A stretch of DNA of 64,000 nt, taken from Zobellia alginiliquefaciens. Its GTDB lineage: Bacteria; Bacteroidota; Bacteroidia; Flavobacteriales; Flavobacteriaceae. Below the pieces are notes generated by a model. That model saw only the letters and a program-made list of their open reading frames with translations. It was not told where the DNA came from and made no database searches. Every line of letters begins with the position of its first letter. The first letter of the stretch is position 1. Positions 36,840-46,320 of the stretch are shown here, piece after piece. The stretch spans positions 4,650,001-4,714,000 of the forward strand of contig NZ_CP119758.1 of NCBI RefSeq assembly GCF_029323795.1, written 5' to 3'. Both the position numbers and the translations under genes were made by a program.

Positions 36840-37231
36840 TCCTCTGTAGCCAAACGGTCTACCACATATTCAATTTTAGTTTTTCCGTGAGGCTTAGGTT
36901 TGCCATCATCATCTAGATTTACCATAATAATGTTATCTACGGTAACAATGGTTTCGTGAGTCATTTTATTTCTGACTTCACAGTTTAAGGTTAGTGAAGA
37001 TTTGCCAAATTTTACAACTTCAATACCAATTTCTACAATGTCACCTTTTACAGCAGAACTCATAAAATTGATTTCCGACATGTACTTGGTGACAACTTTT
37101 TTGTTTTCTAATTGAATAATGCTGTATAGCGCAGCTTCTTCATCTATCCACGCCAATACACGACCTCCAAATAAGGTCTCGTTAGCATTTAAATCTCCGG
37201 GTTTAACCCATTTCCTAGAATGAAATCTCAT
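36836..37231 (-). CDS. Hotdog-fold acyl-CoA thioesterase
   Basis: 131 residues, the usual single-hotdog length. The family signature is DLNANETLFGGRVLAWIDEEA with the catalytic Asp/Glu at the start of the long helix, then VTKYMSEINFMSSAVKGD. It is related to the YciA-type acyl-CoA hydrolases. Chain-length preference cannot be read from sequence. Confidence 0.85.
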   Translation of the reverse strand: MRFHSRKWVKPGDLNANETLFGGRVLAWIDEEAALYSIIQLENKKVVTKYMSEINFMSSAVKGDIVEIGIEVVKFGKSSLTLNCEVRNKMTHETIVTVDNIIMVNLDDDGKPKPHGKTKIEYVVDRLATED

Positions 37232-37288
37232 GTTACTAATGGTTTAAGAGTGTTGAATTTTTATGCGAAATTAGGAAACAAACTAACC

Positions 37289-38185
37289 CTAAAATAGTTT
37301 ACCCGAAGAATCTTGAAGCATTTTCGGAATTTGAAGGTCTGTGTCCCATTTTTTATTCAATTTGTCAATAAATTGTGCCGATAATAAAGGGGACTCCAAT
37401 TCCATATTTTGATGCACGAAGAAATGAATGTTTCTTAACCCCTGCTTTTTCCAACTATCCAGTTTTTCAATCCAATCTTCCAACCGGTTGTAATCACTAC
37501 TATGATTGGCGCCCACATAACGAATAAAAGCTTCGTTGTTGGTAAGGCGCATATGTAACACATCCCTGCGCCCTGCCGTATCCACAATTATATTGGCTAT
37601 GTTGTTTTCTTCTAAAAGGTGATACAGTTCTTGACTTACTTTTTCTTCGTTGAACCAATCCGTATGTCTAAATTCCATAGCTAAAGGAAACTCTTTGGGC
37701 CAATATTCTACAAAGCGCACCACCCTATCCCAGTTCTTTGGCCCAAAATTATCGTGCATTTGTAAAAAGATAGTCCCTAATTTCTCTTTTAGGTTTGAGG
37801 TGTTTTCCAAATACCTATCTACAATGGGCAGAGAGGCTTCGTTCAAACGTCTAAGGTGGCTGATATCTCTAGAGATTTTTGGAAAAAATGTGAACCCCTC
37901 CGGGGTTTTATCATACCATTTGGTGTACTGTTCGGCAGGAAATATGCGATAGAAACTTGCATTCAATTCTATGCAATTAAATTGTGAGCTATAGTATTCC
38001 AGCTCGTCTTTTGTTCCTCGCGGATAAAAATTCTTCAAATCTTGACGGTTCCATTTGGCACACCCTACGGAAATTTGCAAAGGTTGATTTATATCAACCT
38101 TAGATAGTACTCCAGCAGTAGCTACATGGTCCTCAGGTAGTGTAAAATCAATATTTTCTGGATGGTCTACTTTTCCAAATTTCAT
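37289..38185 (-). CDS. DUF72 family protein
   Basis: 298 residues. The DUF72 (YecE-like) TIM-barrel pattern is seen in ISVGCAKWNRQDLKNFYP, FNCIELNASFYRIFPAEQ, WYDKTPEGFTFFPKISRDISH, GTIFLQMHDNFGP and MEFRHTDWFNE. These proteins are widespread with unproven function. It lies 57 bp upstream of the thioesterase gene on the same strand; a functional link is not evident. Confidence 0.88.
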   Translation of the reverse strand: MKFGKVDHPENIDFTLPEDHVATAGVLSKVDINQPLQISVGCAKWNRQDLKNFYPRGTKDELEYYSSQFNCIELNASFYRIFPAEQYTKWYDKTPEGFTFFPKISRDISHLRRLNEASLPIVDRYLENTSNLKEKLGTIFLQMHDNFGPKNWDRVVRFVEYWPKEFPLAMEFRHTDWFNEEKVSQELYHLLEENNIANIIVDTAGRRDVLHMRLTNNEAFIRYVGANHSSDYNRLEDWIEKLDSWKKQGLRNIHFFVHQNMELESPLLSAQFIDKLNKKWDTDLQIPKMLQDSSGKLF

Positions 38186-38250
38186 CTTAAATCAATTTTC
38201 AATTCTAAATTTATTCGTACTGAATGGCAATGTGGCACTTTACCTAAAGA

Positions 38251-38280
38251 AAAAAGCGGCTATTGAAATAGCCGCTCTTA
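38251..38280 (-). terminator. Terminator after the secreted 199-residue protein
   Basis: Stem of at least 9 bp, AGCGGCTAT (38255-38263) with its complement (38268-38276), and a T5CTTT tract following on the minus strand. It lies 21 bp past the stop at 38301. Confidence 0.75.
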
Positions 38281-38300
38281 AAATAATATATTTACTGAAA

Positions 38301-38900
38301 TTACTTCAATGCCTTCTTAATAATATACCCTGCAATATTTTTAGCAAGTTTAGCGTAACATTCCGAAATACGGTAGCCACTATTGTAATCATTGCCCATT
38401 GCGCCATAGCCCTGAACATCTTCATACGTACCTTCTAATAACACATTAGTTGGATTTGCTGTTTCATACACCGTAATAACAGCAGATATTTCGGCATTTT
38501 TTCTAACTATTCCCACATTATAGCCGGCATAGATTTTAGTGGTATGTATTTTCATGGTATAATCAGCAGCATCCATAGAAACACTTACTTCACCATCATC
38601 AAAACGCTTATTGAAAGATTCAATAAACTTAGGCTCGTAACGCTCCTCGCGATCCGCAAACCAAGATTCTTTAAATTTTTCACCCGTACCAGCTTCTTTT
38701 TCCTCTCGTTTAGCCATTTTATCAGCTAAAAAATCCTCTTCCGAATCGAACTTTGGAATTTCCAGATTGCTGTAGTCAAATTCCAAGGTATAGGCAGAAA
38801 TATCCTTGAGGTTTTTTATATCCCCTTCTTTTACTTTCATTTTCTGGGCATAGGTAGTAGCGGATACGACCAATAATGCCATTACTAAAAATTTACTCAT
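38301..38900 (-). CDS. Secreted protein of unknown function
   Basis: 199 residues with a clear signal peptide (SKFLVMALLVVSATTYAQ). The mature part starts with a charged, helical region and ends with a beta-rich domain (YTMKIHTTKIYAGYNVGIV, AVITVYETANP) and the tail AKNIAGYIIKKALK. The ending resembles small periplasmic proteins such as DUF4410, but I cannot confirm a family. It is transcribed alone, between a 190-bp gap without recognisable features upstream and its own terminator. Confidence 0.7.
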   Translation of the reverse strand: MSKFLVMALLVVSATTYAQKMKVKEGDIKNLKDISAYTLEFDYSNLEIPKFDSEEDFLADKMAKREEKEAGTGEKFKESWFADREERYEPKFIESFNKRFDDGEVSVSMDAADYTMKIHTTKIYAGYNVGIVRKNAEISAVITVYETANPTNVLLEGTYEDVQGYGAMGNDYNSGYRISECYAKLAKNIAGYIIKKALK

Positions 38901-39090
38901 CTGAATTTAGTTGTTTATAGCGGTTAATATTTCTTACAAGATACAAACGTTTCAAAAATGAACAAGTTTAATTGTTTAATATTAATCGTTAATTGCAACT
39001 GCTCTCCTGACCTATCCCATAGCAGCAAAAAACAACTCATAACTAAATCACAAAAAGATAGTTACAAACAAAATGTAAAGTAAAGAATAA

Positions 39091-40443
39091 CTACTTTATG
39101 TATACCGTTTTCTTGTTCACAAACTCCTTAATTCCATGTGACGACAGTTCTCTCCCATATCCCGATATACCAATCCCTCCAAAAGGCAATCTAGGGTCAC
39201 TTTTCACCAATTCATTAACAAATACAGCCCCTTCGTTAAACTTGGGAATAAGGTTTTTAGCACGACATCTATCAGAAGTAAATATACTGACACCTAAACC
39301 AAAAACTGAATTGTTAGAAAGTTCAACGGCCTCATCATCACTGTCAAAAACAGTAATTCCAATAGCTGGGCCAAACGTTTCTTCATTAAAAATAGGCATA
39401 TCCGCAGTAACTCCGGAGAGTATGGTCGGTTCAAAATACGTACCCTTTCTATTCCCGCCCAAAACGACCTTCGCTCCCATTTCAACGGAATCGGACACCT
39501 GTTTTTCTAGGTCTTTTGCTAAATCTTCTCTGGCCATTACCCCAATATAGGTGTCTTCTTCCATAGGGTCTCCGACTTTAAAACGTTTCACCCTTTCCAT
39601 AAATAGCTTTGTAAACTGCTCTGCAATACTTTTATGAACCAAAAGGCGCTTACCTGCTATACAGCTTTGACCAACATTCTGAAAACGTGCTGTAGCACAG
39701 GTCTCTATGGTTTCATCCAAATTGGCGTCATCAAATACCACCAACGCATTACTGCCCCCTAGTTCCAGAACTGTTTTCTTAATTTGTTCACCGGCTATGG
39801 ATGCAACTGAAGACCCCGCAGGCTTACTTCCTGTTAAGGTTACGGCTTTTACCAAATGGTTCTCTATTACAGATTTTATTTTATCGCTACTCAATATTAA
39901 ATTTTGAAAACAGCCTTCAGGGAAGCCCGCATTCTCAAAAACCTCTTGAATCATTTCTGCGGATTTCATAACGTTTGAGGCATGTTTTAAAATTCCCACG
40001 TTACCTGCCATTAAATTAGGGGCCGCAAAACGAAAAACTTGCCAAAACGGATAATTCCAAGGCATAACCGCCAAAACCACACCCAAGGGCTGATAGTGTA
40101 CATAACTGGTCTCGGCATCCGTTTCTATAATTTCGTCCTGTAACTGCTCTTCTGCATTTTCTGCGTAGTACTCACAGGCCCAAGCGCATTTTTCAATTTC
40201 GGCCATAGCTTGGGTAATAGGTTTACCCATTTCTTTGGTTATAATTTCTCCGTATTTTCTTTTGTTATTTCTGAGCTCCATGGCAGCGTTACCCATGAGT
40301 ATTGCCCGTTCTGAATATGTAGTCTCTTTCCAATTAAGATAGCATTCATTCGCCACTTTAACCTTTCTTTCTAATTCACTACTGTTCAATTCGTTAAACT
40401 TGAATAATTTTTCTCCGCTATATGGGTTAATAGATTCCTTCAT
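39091..40443 (-). CDS. NAD(P)-dependent aldehyde dehydrogenase, succinate-semialdehyde type
   Basis: 450 residues from the ATG at 40443 (MKESINPYSGE fits the family start; ATGs at 40464 and 40479 would add up to 12 residues). Motifs: MPWNYPFWQVFR, TLTGSKPAGSSVA, the catalytic Glu in LELGGSNALVVF, and the catalytic Cys in FQNVGQSCIAGKR. The C-terminal ending GYGRELSSHGIKEFVNKKTV and length are most like the short Sad/YneI-type succinate-semialdehyde dehydrogenases. Substrate choice remains inferred. Monocistronic. Confidence 0.88.
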   Translation of the reverse strand: MKESINPYSGEKLFKFNELNSSELERKVKVANECYLNWKETTYSERAILMGNAAMELRNNKRKYGEIITKEMGKPITQAMAEIEKCAWACEYYAENAEEQLQDEIIETDAETSYVHYQPLGVVLAVMPWNYPFWQVFRFAAPNLMAGNVGILKHASNVMKSAEMIQEVFENAGFPEGCFQNLILSSDKIKSVIENHLVKAVTLTGSKPAGSSVASIAGEQIKKTVLELGGSNALVVFDDANLDETIETCATARFQNVGQSCIAGKRLLVHKSIAEQFTKLFMERVKRFKVGDPMEEDTYIGVMAREDLAKDLEKQVSDSVEMGAKVVLGGNRKGTYFEPTILSGVTADMPIFNEETFGPAIGITVFDSDDEAVELSNNSVFGLGVSIFTSDRCRAKNLIPKFNEGAVFVNELVKSDPRLPFGGIGISGYGRELSSHGIKEFVNKKTVYIK

Positions 40444-40599
40444 TTCATTATTTTTGTGGTACATACAAACACTAGGCATACATTTATTAGTAGCTACAAA
40501 GTAACCGTTTTGTAAGAATGTTCATAACCTCGTTAAAAACTAATTTTAGCACAAAAGGGGCTGGGCGGCTTAATCCCTATCTTTATAAAAACCTATATC

Positions 40600-41007
40600 A
40601 TGAGCGATCGATCTCACAATCTCTTAAGTATTCGTCCTGAAATTCCTTCTGCAAAAATTACTGATAATATGAGCGAAAATGAAAGGTTTCAAAACCTAAC
40701 CTTTCGCCCTATTCTAAAGCTTCAGAATTTCATGTTCATTGCCGTTTTTAAGAATTATATAGTTAAACATAAAAACAGTTTTTATGAGCTTTCGCTTGAA
40801 AAACGTTTTGAGTTTATAGAGAATGCCATACAAAAGGACATTAAGTTCCGTAATTCCCTAAAAGGTATTGTAATTGGCCATTTTACCGTAGAAGAATACG
40901 AAATCTACATTAAAAACTCTTCTGCACTGAACAAGCGCATGATGAACATGGTTATAGACCGCTTAAAGGACCAAGTCCAGCTTTTTGAAGAACCTGTATT
41001 ACTCTAA
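40600..41007 (+). CDS. Conserved flavobacterial protein of unknown function
   Basis: 135 residues, mostly helical, with no signal peptide. Characteristic segments are LLSIRPEIPSAKI, NLTFRPILKLQNFMF, SFYELSLEKRFEFIENAIQ and SALNKRMMNMVIDRL. I recall close relatives in many Flavobacteriaceae, sometimes labelled glyoxalase, but nothing here supports a glyoxalase fold or active site. Its end overlaps the convergent DUF2461 gene by 9 bp. Confidence 0.75.
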   Translation: MSDRSHNLLSIRPEIPSAKITDNMSENERFQNLTFRPILKLQNFMFIAVFKNYIVKHKNSFYELSLEKRFEFIENAIQKDIKFRNSLKGIVIGHFTVEEYEIYIKNSSALNKRMMNMVIDRLKDQVQLFEEPVLL

Positions 41008-41679
41008 AAGCGATTCTCCGTTTAAATTTGTCGTTAGCACATCACTCATATAATCAAAAAAAGGTCTGATGGCTGCAAACGTGTCATTAATTTCGCTAAC
41101 GAAGTTTGGAGATAATACTTGATTATCGGTAAACTTTCGGGTAAAAATGAATTGCTTTTTTTTAATTAAGTCAATATCCTTATGAGCTTTATCAAAACCT
41201 TTGGGTGCGGTTTTCAGTTCATCGCCCTGTAAATCACCCCAAGCTTCCTTAAAATGCTCTTGCGAGATAATTTCCCGCATTTCTGAAGCATCTTGTTCCA
41301 ATTCTTTCCGAATCCGGAGCAAATCCTCTTTGCTCGGATTCCAAAAACCTGTTGCTAAGAACGATTCTCCCGGCTTTATATGTATATAGTAACCGCCACG
41401 CCTTTGGGCACCTGCACGAGAAAAAGAACCTGCTAGATGTGCTTTGTAAGGAGTTTTATCCTTGGAAAACCGAACATCCCTATAAATCCGGAACATCTTA
41501 GTTTTTTCAATTTCATCATGAGTACCAAGTTTGGTTGCAACATCTTCAAAAAAAGCTTTAACGTGCTGTTCATGACGTTTAAACTCCGTTTTATTTTCCG
41601 TAAACCATTCTCTATTGTTATTCTTTTTAAGCTGAATTAAAAAATTGAGTGTTTCTTTCGTAATTATGGGATCTAACAT
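40999..41679 (-). CDS. DUF2461 family protein
   Basis: 226 residues, the usual family length. DUF2461 landmarks: LNFLIQLKKNNNREWFTENK at the start, MFRIYRDVRFSKDKTPYKAH, GGYYIHIKPGESFLATGFW and KGFDKAHKDIDLIKKKQF. The function of this family is unknown. It diverges from cysE with a 93-bp gap. Confidence 0.9.
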   Translation of the reverse strand: MLDPIITKETLNFLIQLKKNNNREWFTENKTEFKRHEQHVKAFFEDVATKLGTHDEIEKTKMFRIYRDVRFSKDKTPYKAHLAGSFSRAGAQRRGGYYIHIKPGESFLATGFWNPSKEDLLRIRKELEQDASEMREIISQEHFKEAWGDLQGDELKTAPKGFDKAHKDIDLIKKKQFIFTRKFTDNQVLSPNFVSEINDTFAAIRPFFDYMSDVLTTNLNGESLLE

Positions 41680-41772
41680 ACGACCTAAATGTTGTTATTT
41701 TAGATAAAGTTAACCTTTTTACGAAATCGGCTTTTAGATTTATGAGTAATTTAGCCCTTTCAGCAATAGCAT

Positions 41773-42567
41773 ATGGACCATACTTCAATCATAGACAAAA
41801 TTAACAGGCACAAAAAACAGCCTAACTTAAGATACAAGCTTAAAGAAAAAGTTGAAGAGTTTACCAATTTACTTTTTTATACACTTTTTGACATTGATAC
41901 GCCTGTAGAGAAGAATTTAGACAAACTAGAACAGCTTTTTGATGATGTAGTTGATCTAGCGTGTTGGGATACTAATAAGCCGTGTAAAAAGGTTTGGGAA
42001 AATTACGTAGAAAAACTCCCCAACATATTGCAACGTCTAAACTTGGATGCAGAAGCTACGGTAAACTGTGATCCAGCATCATTGTCCGTAGAAGAAGTAT
42101 ATATGGCCTATCCTGGATTTTATGCCATTGCCATTTACCGTTTGGCACATGAGCTTTATTCAGAAGGTTTTCCTCTAGTTCCTAGATTAATGACGGAATA
42201 TGCGCATAGGCAAACCGGTGTGGATATAAACCCCGGAGCTGACATTGGAAATTCATTTCATATCGATCACGGAACAGGGGTTGTTATTGGTGAGACTGCC
42301 ATTATCAAAGACCATGTAAAAATATACCAAGGGGTTACTTTGGGAGGACTTTATGTGGCCAAACATTTGCAGAGTACCAAACGGCACCCTACTATTGAAA
42401 ATAACGTAACTATTTACGCAAACGCTACAATACTGGGAGGAGAAACAGTAATTGGAGAAAACTCCATTATTGGGGGTAATGCTTGGCTAACAGCATCTGT
42501 GCCCCCAAATTCAACAGTTTTTCACACACCTGAAATTAAAATAAAAACACTTCCCCATGTCTCATAG
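41773..42567 (+). CDS. cysE: Serine O-acetyltransferase
   Basis: 264 residues. The N-terminal helical SATase domain is followed by a left-handed beta-helix of hexapeptide repeats: VDINPGADIGNSFHIDHGTGVVIG, ETAIIKDHVKIYQGVTLGG and NVTIYANATILGG. His and Asp of the catalytic pair lie in FHIDHGTG. It makes O-acetylserine from serine and acetyl-CoA in cysteine synthesis. The stop overlaps the start of the cysteine synthase gene by 11 bp, so the two steps are coupled. Confidence 0.95.
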   Translation: MDHTSIIDKINRHKKQPNLRYKLKEKVEEFTNLLFYTLFDIDTPVEKNLDKLEQLFDDVVDLACWDTNKPCKKVWENYVEKLPNILQRLNLDAEATVNCDPASLSVEEVYMAYPGFYAIAIYRLAHELYSEGFPLVPRLMTEYAHRQTGVDINPGADIGNSFHIDHGTGVVIGETAIIKDHVKIYQGVTLGGLYVAKHLQSTKRHPTIENNVTIYANATILGGETVIGENSIIGGNAWLTASVPPNSTVFHTPEIKIKTLPHVS

Positions 42568-43441
42568 TATTTTGGACCTAATCGGTAATACTCCTTTGGT
42601 AGAATCGAAAGTATTGAACAAAAACCCTAATGTAAAGCTCTTTTTTAAAATGGAAGGGCATAATCCCGGCGGAAGCGTAAAAGATCGTGCTGCCTACAAT
42701 ATGATCAAGAACGGTCTTGATAGAGGGGATTTTGACAAGAATTCTAAACTCATTGAAGCCACCAGTGGAAATACTGGTATTGCATTAGCTATGATCGCTG
42801 GTATTTTTGGTCTGGATATAGAATTAGTAATGCCAGAAAAAAGTACCATTGAACGTGTACAAACCATGCGTGCGTATGGCGCAAAGGTTACCCTTACCCC
42901 TTCTGATGTGGGGATTGAAGGTGCTAGGGATTATGCCGAAGCTAAAGTAAAGAATGAAGGATATGTAATGATGAACCAGTTTTCTAATGACGATAACTGG
43001 AAAGCGCATTACCAATCTACAGGGCCGGAAATCTGGAGAGATACCGATGAAAAAATCACGCATTTTGTTTCTGCTATGGGTACAACGGGAACGATAATGG
43101 GTACTTCAACTTATTTGAAAGAAAAAAATGAAGCCATTCAAATTGTTGGGGTGCAACCTACCGATGATTCCAGTATTGCAGGAATTCGAAAATGGCCAAA
43201 AGAATATCTTCCCAAGATTTTTAATCCTAAAAAAGTAGACCATACTATAGAGGTAAGTCAAGACGAAGCCAAAGCAATGGCTAAAAGGCTTGCCAAAGAA
43301 GAAGGTATATTTTCGGGAATGAGTAGCGGCGGCGCAGCAGCAGCAGCTTTACGACTAGCAGATACACTAGAAAGTGGAACTATAGTTTCCATCATTTGCG
43401 ACAGAGGAGACCGATATTTGTCTTCTGATTTATTCGATTAA
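42557..43441 (+). CDS. cysM: Cysteine synthase (CysM type)
   Basis: 294 residues. PLP-dependent beta-replacement enzyme: the PLP Lys is in NPGGSVKDRAAYNM, the substrate loop is EATSGNTGIALAM, and the phosphate-binding loop is SAMGTTGTIMGT. Length and the ending IVSIICDRGDRYLSSDLF fit the CysM branch. It converts O-acetylserine and sulfide (or thiosulfate) to cysteine. Coupled to cysE upstream and convergent with the alpha/beta-hydrolase gene 10 bp later. Confidence 0.95.
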   Translation: MSHSILDLIGNTPLVESKVLNKNPNVKLFFKMEGHNPGGSVKDRAAYNMIKNGLDRGDFDKNSKLIEATSGNTGIALAMIAGIFGLDIELVMPEKSTIERVQTMRAYGAKVTLTPSDVGIEGARDYAEAKVKNEGYVMMNQFSNDDNWKAHYQSTGPEIWRDTDEKITHFVSAMGTTGTIMGTSTYLKEKNEAIQIVGVQPTDDSSIAGIRKWPKEYLPKIFNPKKVDHTIEVSQDEAKAMAKRLAKEEGIFSGMSSGGAAAAALRLADTLESGTIVSIICDRGDRYLSSDLFD

Positions 43442-43451
43442 AGCGATTGAT

Positions 43452-44249
43452 TTAGTCTAAGGCTTTGCTCATCCCTTCTTTAAAGACCTTAAAGTCTTGA
43501 AGATAGTTATGCCCGCCTTCTTTGATGGTGAAGAGTTTTTTATTGCTACCGGGAATGGCCGCGTAGAGTTTTTCTGCGGATTCATATGGTATGACCACGT
43601 CTTCTTTTCCATGGAAAATGAAAATAGGGCATTCCACTTCCTTTATATACTCGTTGGATGGAAATCTGAAATTAGACAGCCAGTCAATTGGCAAAAATGG
43701 GAACCGATGCTTGCCCAATGCTACCGCACTATAAAAGGGAGATTCTAAAATCAATTTTTCCGGGTGGTTCTCCGAAGCCAACCAAGTAGCTATTCCCGTA
43801 CCAAAAGACCGTCCGTAGAGCAAGATTTCATCTTCATTATACAGTTTATTAGCATAGTTGTAAAAAAGTTGCGCATCATCATACAATGCCTGTTCACTTA
43901 GCTTGCCCGTACTTTTTCCGTAAGACCTATAATCCACAAGAATAGATTCATAACCCTTTGCCGAGAAAAGATTCGCTACATGTATTAAATGTGAAATGTT
44001 TCCGGAGTTGCCATGAAAATATAAAATAACCCCCTTGGCACTGTCTTGTTTGATATGGACTGCGTTTAAACGAGCACCATCACTTGTAGTAAAGTTAAGC
44101 TCCTCAAAATCCTGACAAAAATCGTAGGTGTGATTTTGGGGCATGGTTGACGGGAAAAACACCAAACGTTCTTGGTAAGTGTAAGCTAGAACGGCAATCA
44201 ATACATATAAAACAAAAAGTATCAATCCCCACTTCTTCAATCTGCGCAT
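43452..44249 (-). CDS. Alpha/beta hydrolase, membrane-anchored
   Basis: 265 residues. An N-terminal transmembrane helix (KKWGLILFVLYVLIAVLAY) precedes an alpha/beta-hydrolase domain of the BEM46-like group: ILYFHGNSGN (oxyanion hole), LLYGRSFGTGIATWLA (nucleophile Ser), HGKEDVVIPYESAEKL (Asp) and EGGHNYL (His). It probably faces the periplasm. Substrate unknown. Confidence 0.87.
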   Translation of the reverse strand: MRRLKKWGLILFVLYVLIAVLAYTYQERLVFFPSTMPQNHTYDFCQDFEELNFTTSDGARLNAVHIKQDSAKGVILYFHGNSGNISHLIHVANLFSAKGYESILVDYRSYGKSTGKLSEQALYDDAQLFYNYANKLYNEDEILLYGRSFGTGIATWLASENHPEKLILESPFYSAVALGKHRFPFLPIDWLSNFRFPSNEYIKEVECPIFIFHGKEDVVIPYESAEKLYAAIPGSNKKLFTIKEGGHNYLQDFKVFKEGMSKALD

Positions 44250-44316
44250 AACCGTACTTAAATTTTGAAATTGGTTTTACAAATAACGGGCAACTTATAC
44301 ATGTAAATGGATGCTA

Positions 44317-45408
44317 TCAAAGCCAATGTTTTCTCTTAAAATAAATCATCATACCTATAAAAAGTGTAATCATAAGTCCCCAAAAATAATAGTAACCATA
44401 CTCCCAGTGCAACTCCGGTATGTGCTCAAAATTCATTCCATAGACACCGGCAACAAATGAAAGAGGAATGAATATGGAAGCCATAATCGTTAGTACTTTC
44501 ATGACTTCGTTCATTTTATTACTCATATTGCTCATGTACATCTCCATAAGGCTCATGGACATTTCTCTGTAAATCTGTATACTTTCATTGATTTCCATAG
44601 AATGATCTAGGGCATCGCGTAAAAACACCTTGGTATCTTTGGTAATCAATTCGTTTTCAGAATCTATTAATCTACTGATCAATTCTTTTACAGGGAAAAT
44701 CCACCTCCTAATTTTTAGCACTTCTTTTTTCACTTCCTGAATTTGCTGGGCAACCTCTGGTGTAGGCTGGTCATAGACAATTTCTTCAAGACGTTCTATC
44801 TTCTCGTTCAAGTGTTCCAAGACTTCAAAATAGTTATCTACAATAGCATCCAATAAGGCAAAGAATAAATAATCAGCTCCTCGTGTGCGTATTCGGCCAG
44901 ATTTTGAAGTAATTCTATTTCGTACGCCCTTGAACACATCATCTTCTAACTCTTGAAAAACAAGAACACAATTTTCCATCATTACCATGGCTACATGCTC
45001 ATATACCACTTGTTGCTCTTCATTGATATACAACATCTTAAAAACCCCGAATATATAGCCTTCATATTCATCTATTTTAGGACGTTGATTGGTATCTACA
45101 ACATCTTCAAGCACCAGCGGGTTAAGACCAAATCGTTTACCAACTTTGTCTATAAAGGTTTCATCACTTAAACCAATGACATCAACCCACGATATTTCAG
45201 GAGGATCTTTGTGAGCGGCTATCTCATCAATATTTCCTGGTGTCTGTTCTCTGAAATTATTCTCGTTATATTCTAAAATATTTACAACGGACGCTCCTCC
45301 TTCCCTTTTCCCCATGTAAGTAATAGTTCCAGGGGCTTTACCTTTTTTTTTATGGAACTTTGACTTTCTTTTAGGAATTATTTTATTCAAAGGTTTTCTT
45401 CGGGCCAT
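44317..45408 (-). CDS. corA: Magnesium/cobalt transporter CorA
   Basis: 363 residues. A large cytoplasmic N-terminal domain with long helices is followed by two C-terminal membrane spans; the pore motif GMN is in FVAGVYGMNFEHIPELHW, with the second helix FWGLMITLFIGMMIYF. The basic N-terminus (ARRKPLNKIIPKRKSKFHKK) is notable. It imports Mg2+ (and Co2+/Ni2+). Monocistronic. Confidence 0.95.
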   Translation of the reverse strand: MARRKPLNKIIPKRKSKFHKKKGKAPGTITYMGKREGGASVVNILEYNENNFREQTPGNIDEIAAHKDPPEISWVDVIGLSDETFIDKVGKRFGLNPLVLEDVVDTNQRPKIDEYEGYIFGVFKMLYINEEQQVVYEHVAMVMMENCVLVFQELEDDVFKGVRNRITSKSGRIRTRGADYLFFALLDAIVDNYFEVLEHLNEKIERLEEIVYDQPTPEVAQQIQEVKKEVLKIRRWIFPVKELISRLIDSENELITKDTKVFLRDALDHSMEINESIQIYREMSMSLMEMYMSNMSNKMNEVMKVLTIMASIFIPLSFVAGVYGMNFEHIPELHWEYGYYYFWGLMITLFIGMMIYFKRKHWL

Positions 45409-45448
45409 GCAGCTATTTTTTTTATAAATATAGCAAGAAGTTGATCAA

Positions 45449-46246
45449 TTATATTTCTTGTGATTCAAATTCCAATTGATTCAGTAAAAGCCCAGAACCG
45501 GGGGCCACATAAGTAAGTTTGATGGTACTTTCAGGTTTTAGAGAGTCTTCAATATCGGTTAAGGTCAAATCACCTTTTCCCAATTGAATCAACGCTCCCA
45601 TTATCATACGTATTTGATAGCGCATAAATCCCTTTCCACTAACATGTAACGCATAGCTTTCCTTCGGGAAAAAGTTTGCTTTTAACAATTCGTTTTTCTT
45701 TAGTTCACAAGAAAGTATGGTGCGTTCAGTTTTGGTATTCTCTTGCAACCGCGCGGTGTATGTTTTAAAATCATGACATCCTTCAAAAAGCTCGGCGCCT
45801 ATTTTCATTTTTTCAATATTCAACGGATCTAAAATATTGGCTAAAAACGGGGCGCAAAACGGATGGTTCTTTTCTCCGGAAGAAAACAAATATACGTACT
45901 CCTTATTTTTTGCATCCTGAATAATATTAAAAGAACTATTGGTCTCTGAAATGGACAATGCTTTTATATCCGGTGGCAGGTTTTTATTGAACAAGGATAG
46001 AAACACATCTTTATCCACCAAAGGTTCTCCATCTAGAAAAAGTTCAAAAACCATAGATAATGCAGAAACCTTGGCATCTGTTCTACCAGCGCCTAGAATT
46101 TTGAACTTTTGATTTCCAAGTACAAACTTTAAGGTTTTAGTCAACATCACCTCAATCGTTTTTTGACCAGGTTGTTTTTGCCATCCGCTGTAGCGAAAAC
46201 CTAAATACTGAACTCGAATCAAATAACAGTAACGAGCAATTTGCAT
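45449..46246 (-). CDS. TruA-family tRNA pseudouridine synthase, divergent
   Basis: 265 residues with the TruA two-domain plan. The catalytic Asp motif reads AGRTDAKVSA, whereas canonical TruA has RTDAGVHA; the Gly and His after the Asp-Ala are replaced by Lys and Ser. Other family segments are kept: LGFRYSGWQKQPGQKTIE, FNIIQDAKNKEYVYLF, HDFKTYTA, and GKGFMRYQIRMIMGAL. It may be a paralogue of the housekeeping TruA with another target position, so I do not assign the symbol truA. Confidence 0.8.
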   Translation of the reverse strand: MQIARYCYLIRVQYLGFRYSGWQKQPGQKTIEVMLTKTLKFVLGNQKFKILGAGRTDAKVSALSMVFELFLDGEPLVDKDVFLSLFNKNLPPDIKALSISETNSSFNIIQDAKNKEYVYLFSSGEKNHPFCAPFLANILDPLNIEKMKIGAELFEGCHDFKTYTARLQENTKTERTILSCELKKNELLKANFFPKESYALHVSGKGFMRYQIRMIMGALIQLGKGDLTLTDIEDSLKPESTIKLTYVAPGSGLLLNQLEFESQEI

Positions 46247-46320
46247 GCTATTTTCTCTTTACGGCCAAGCTACTATTTTTTTTGTACTTTGTAAGGAACA
46301 ACCTTTTAAAACCAATTAAA

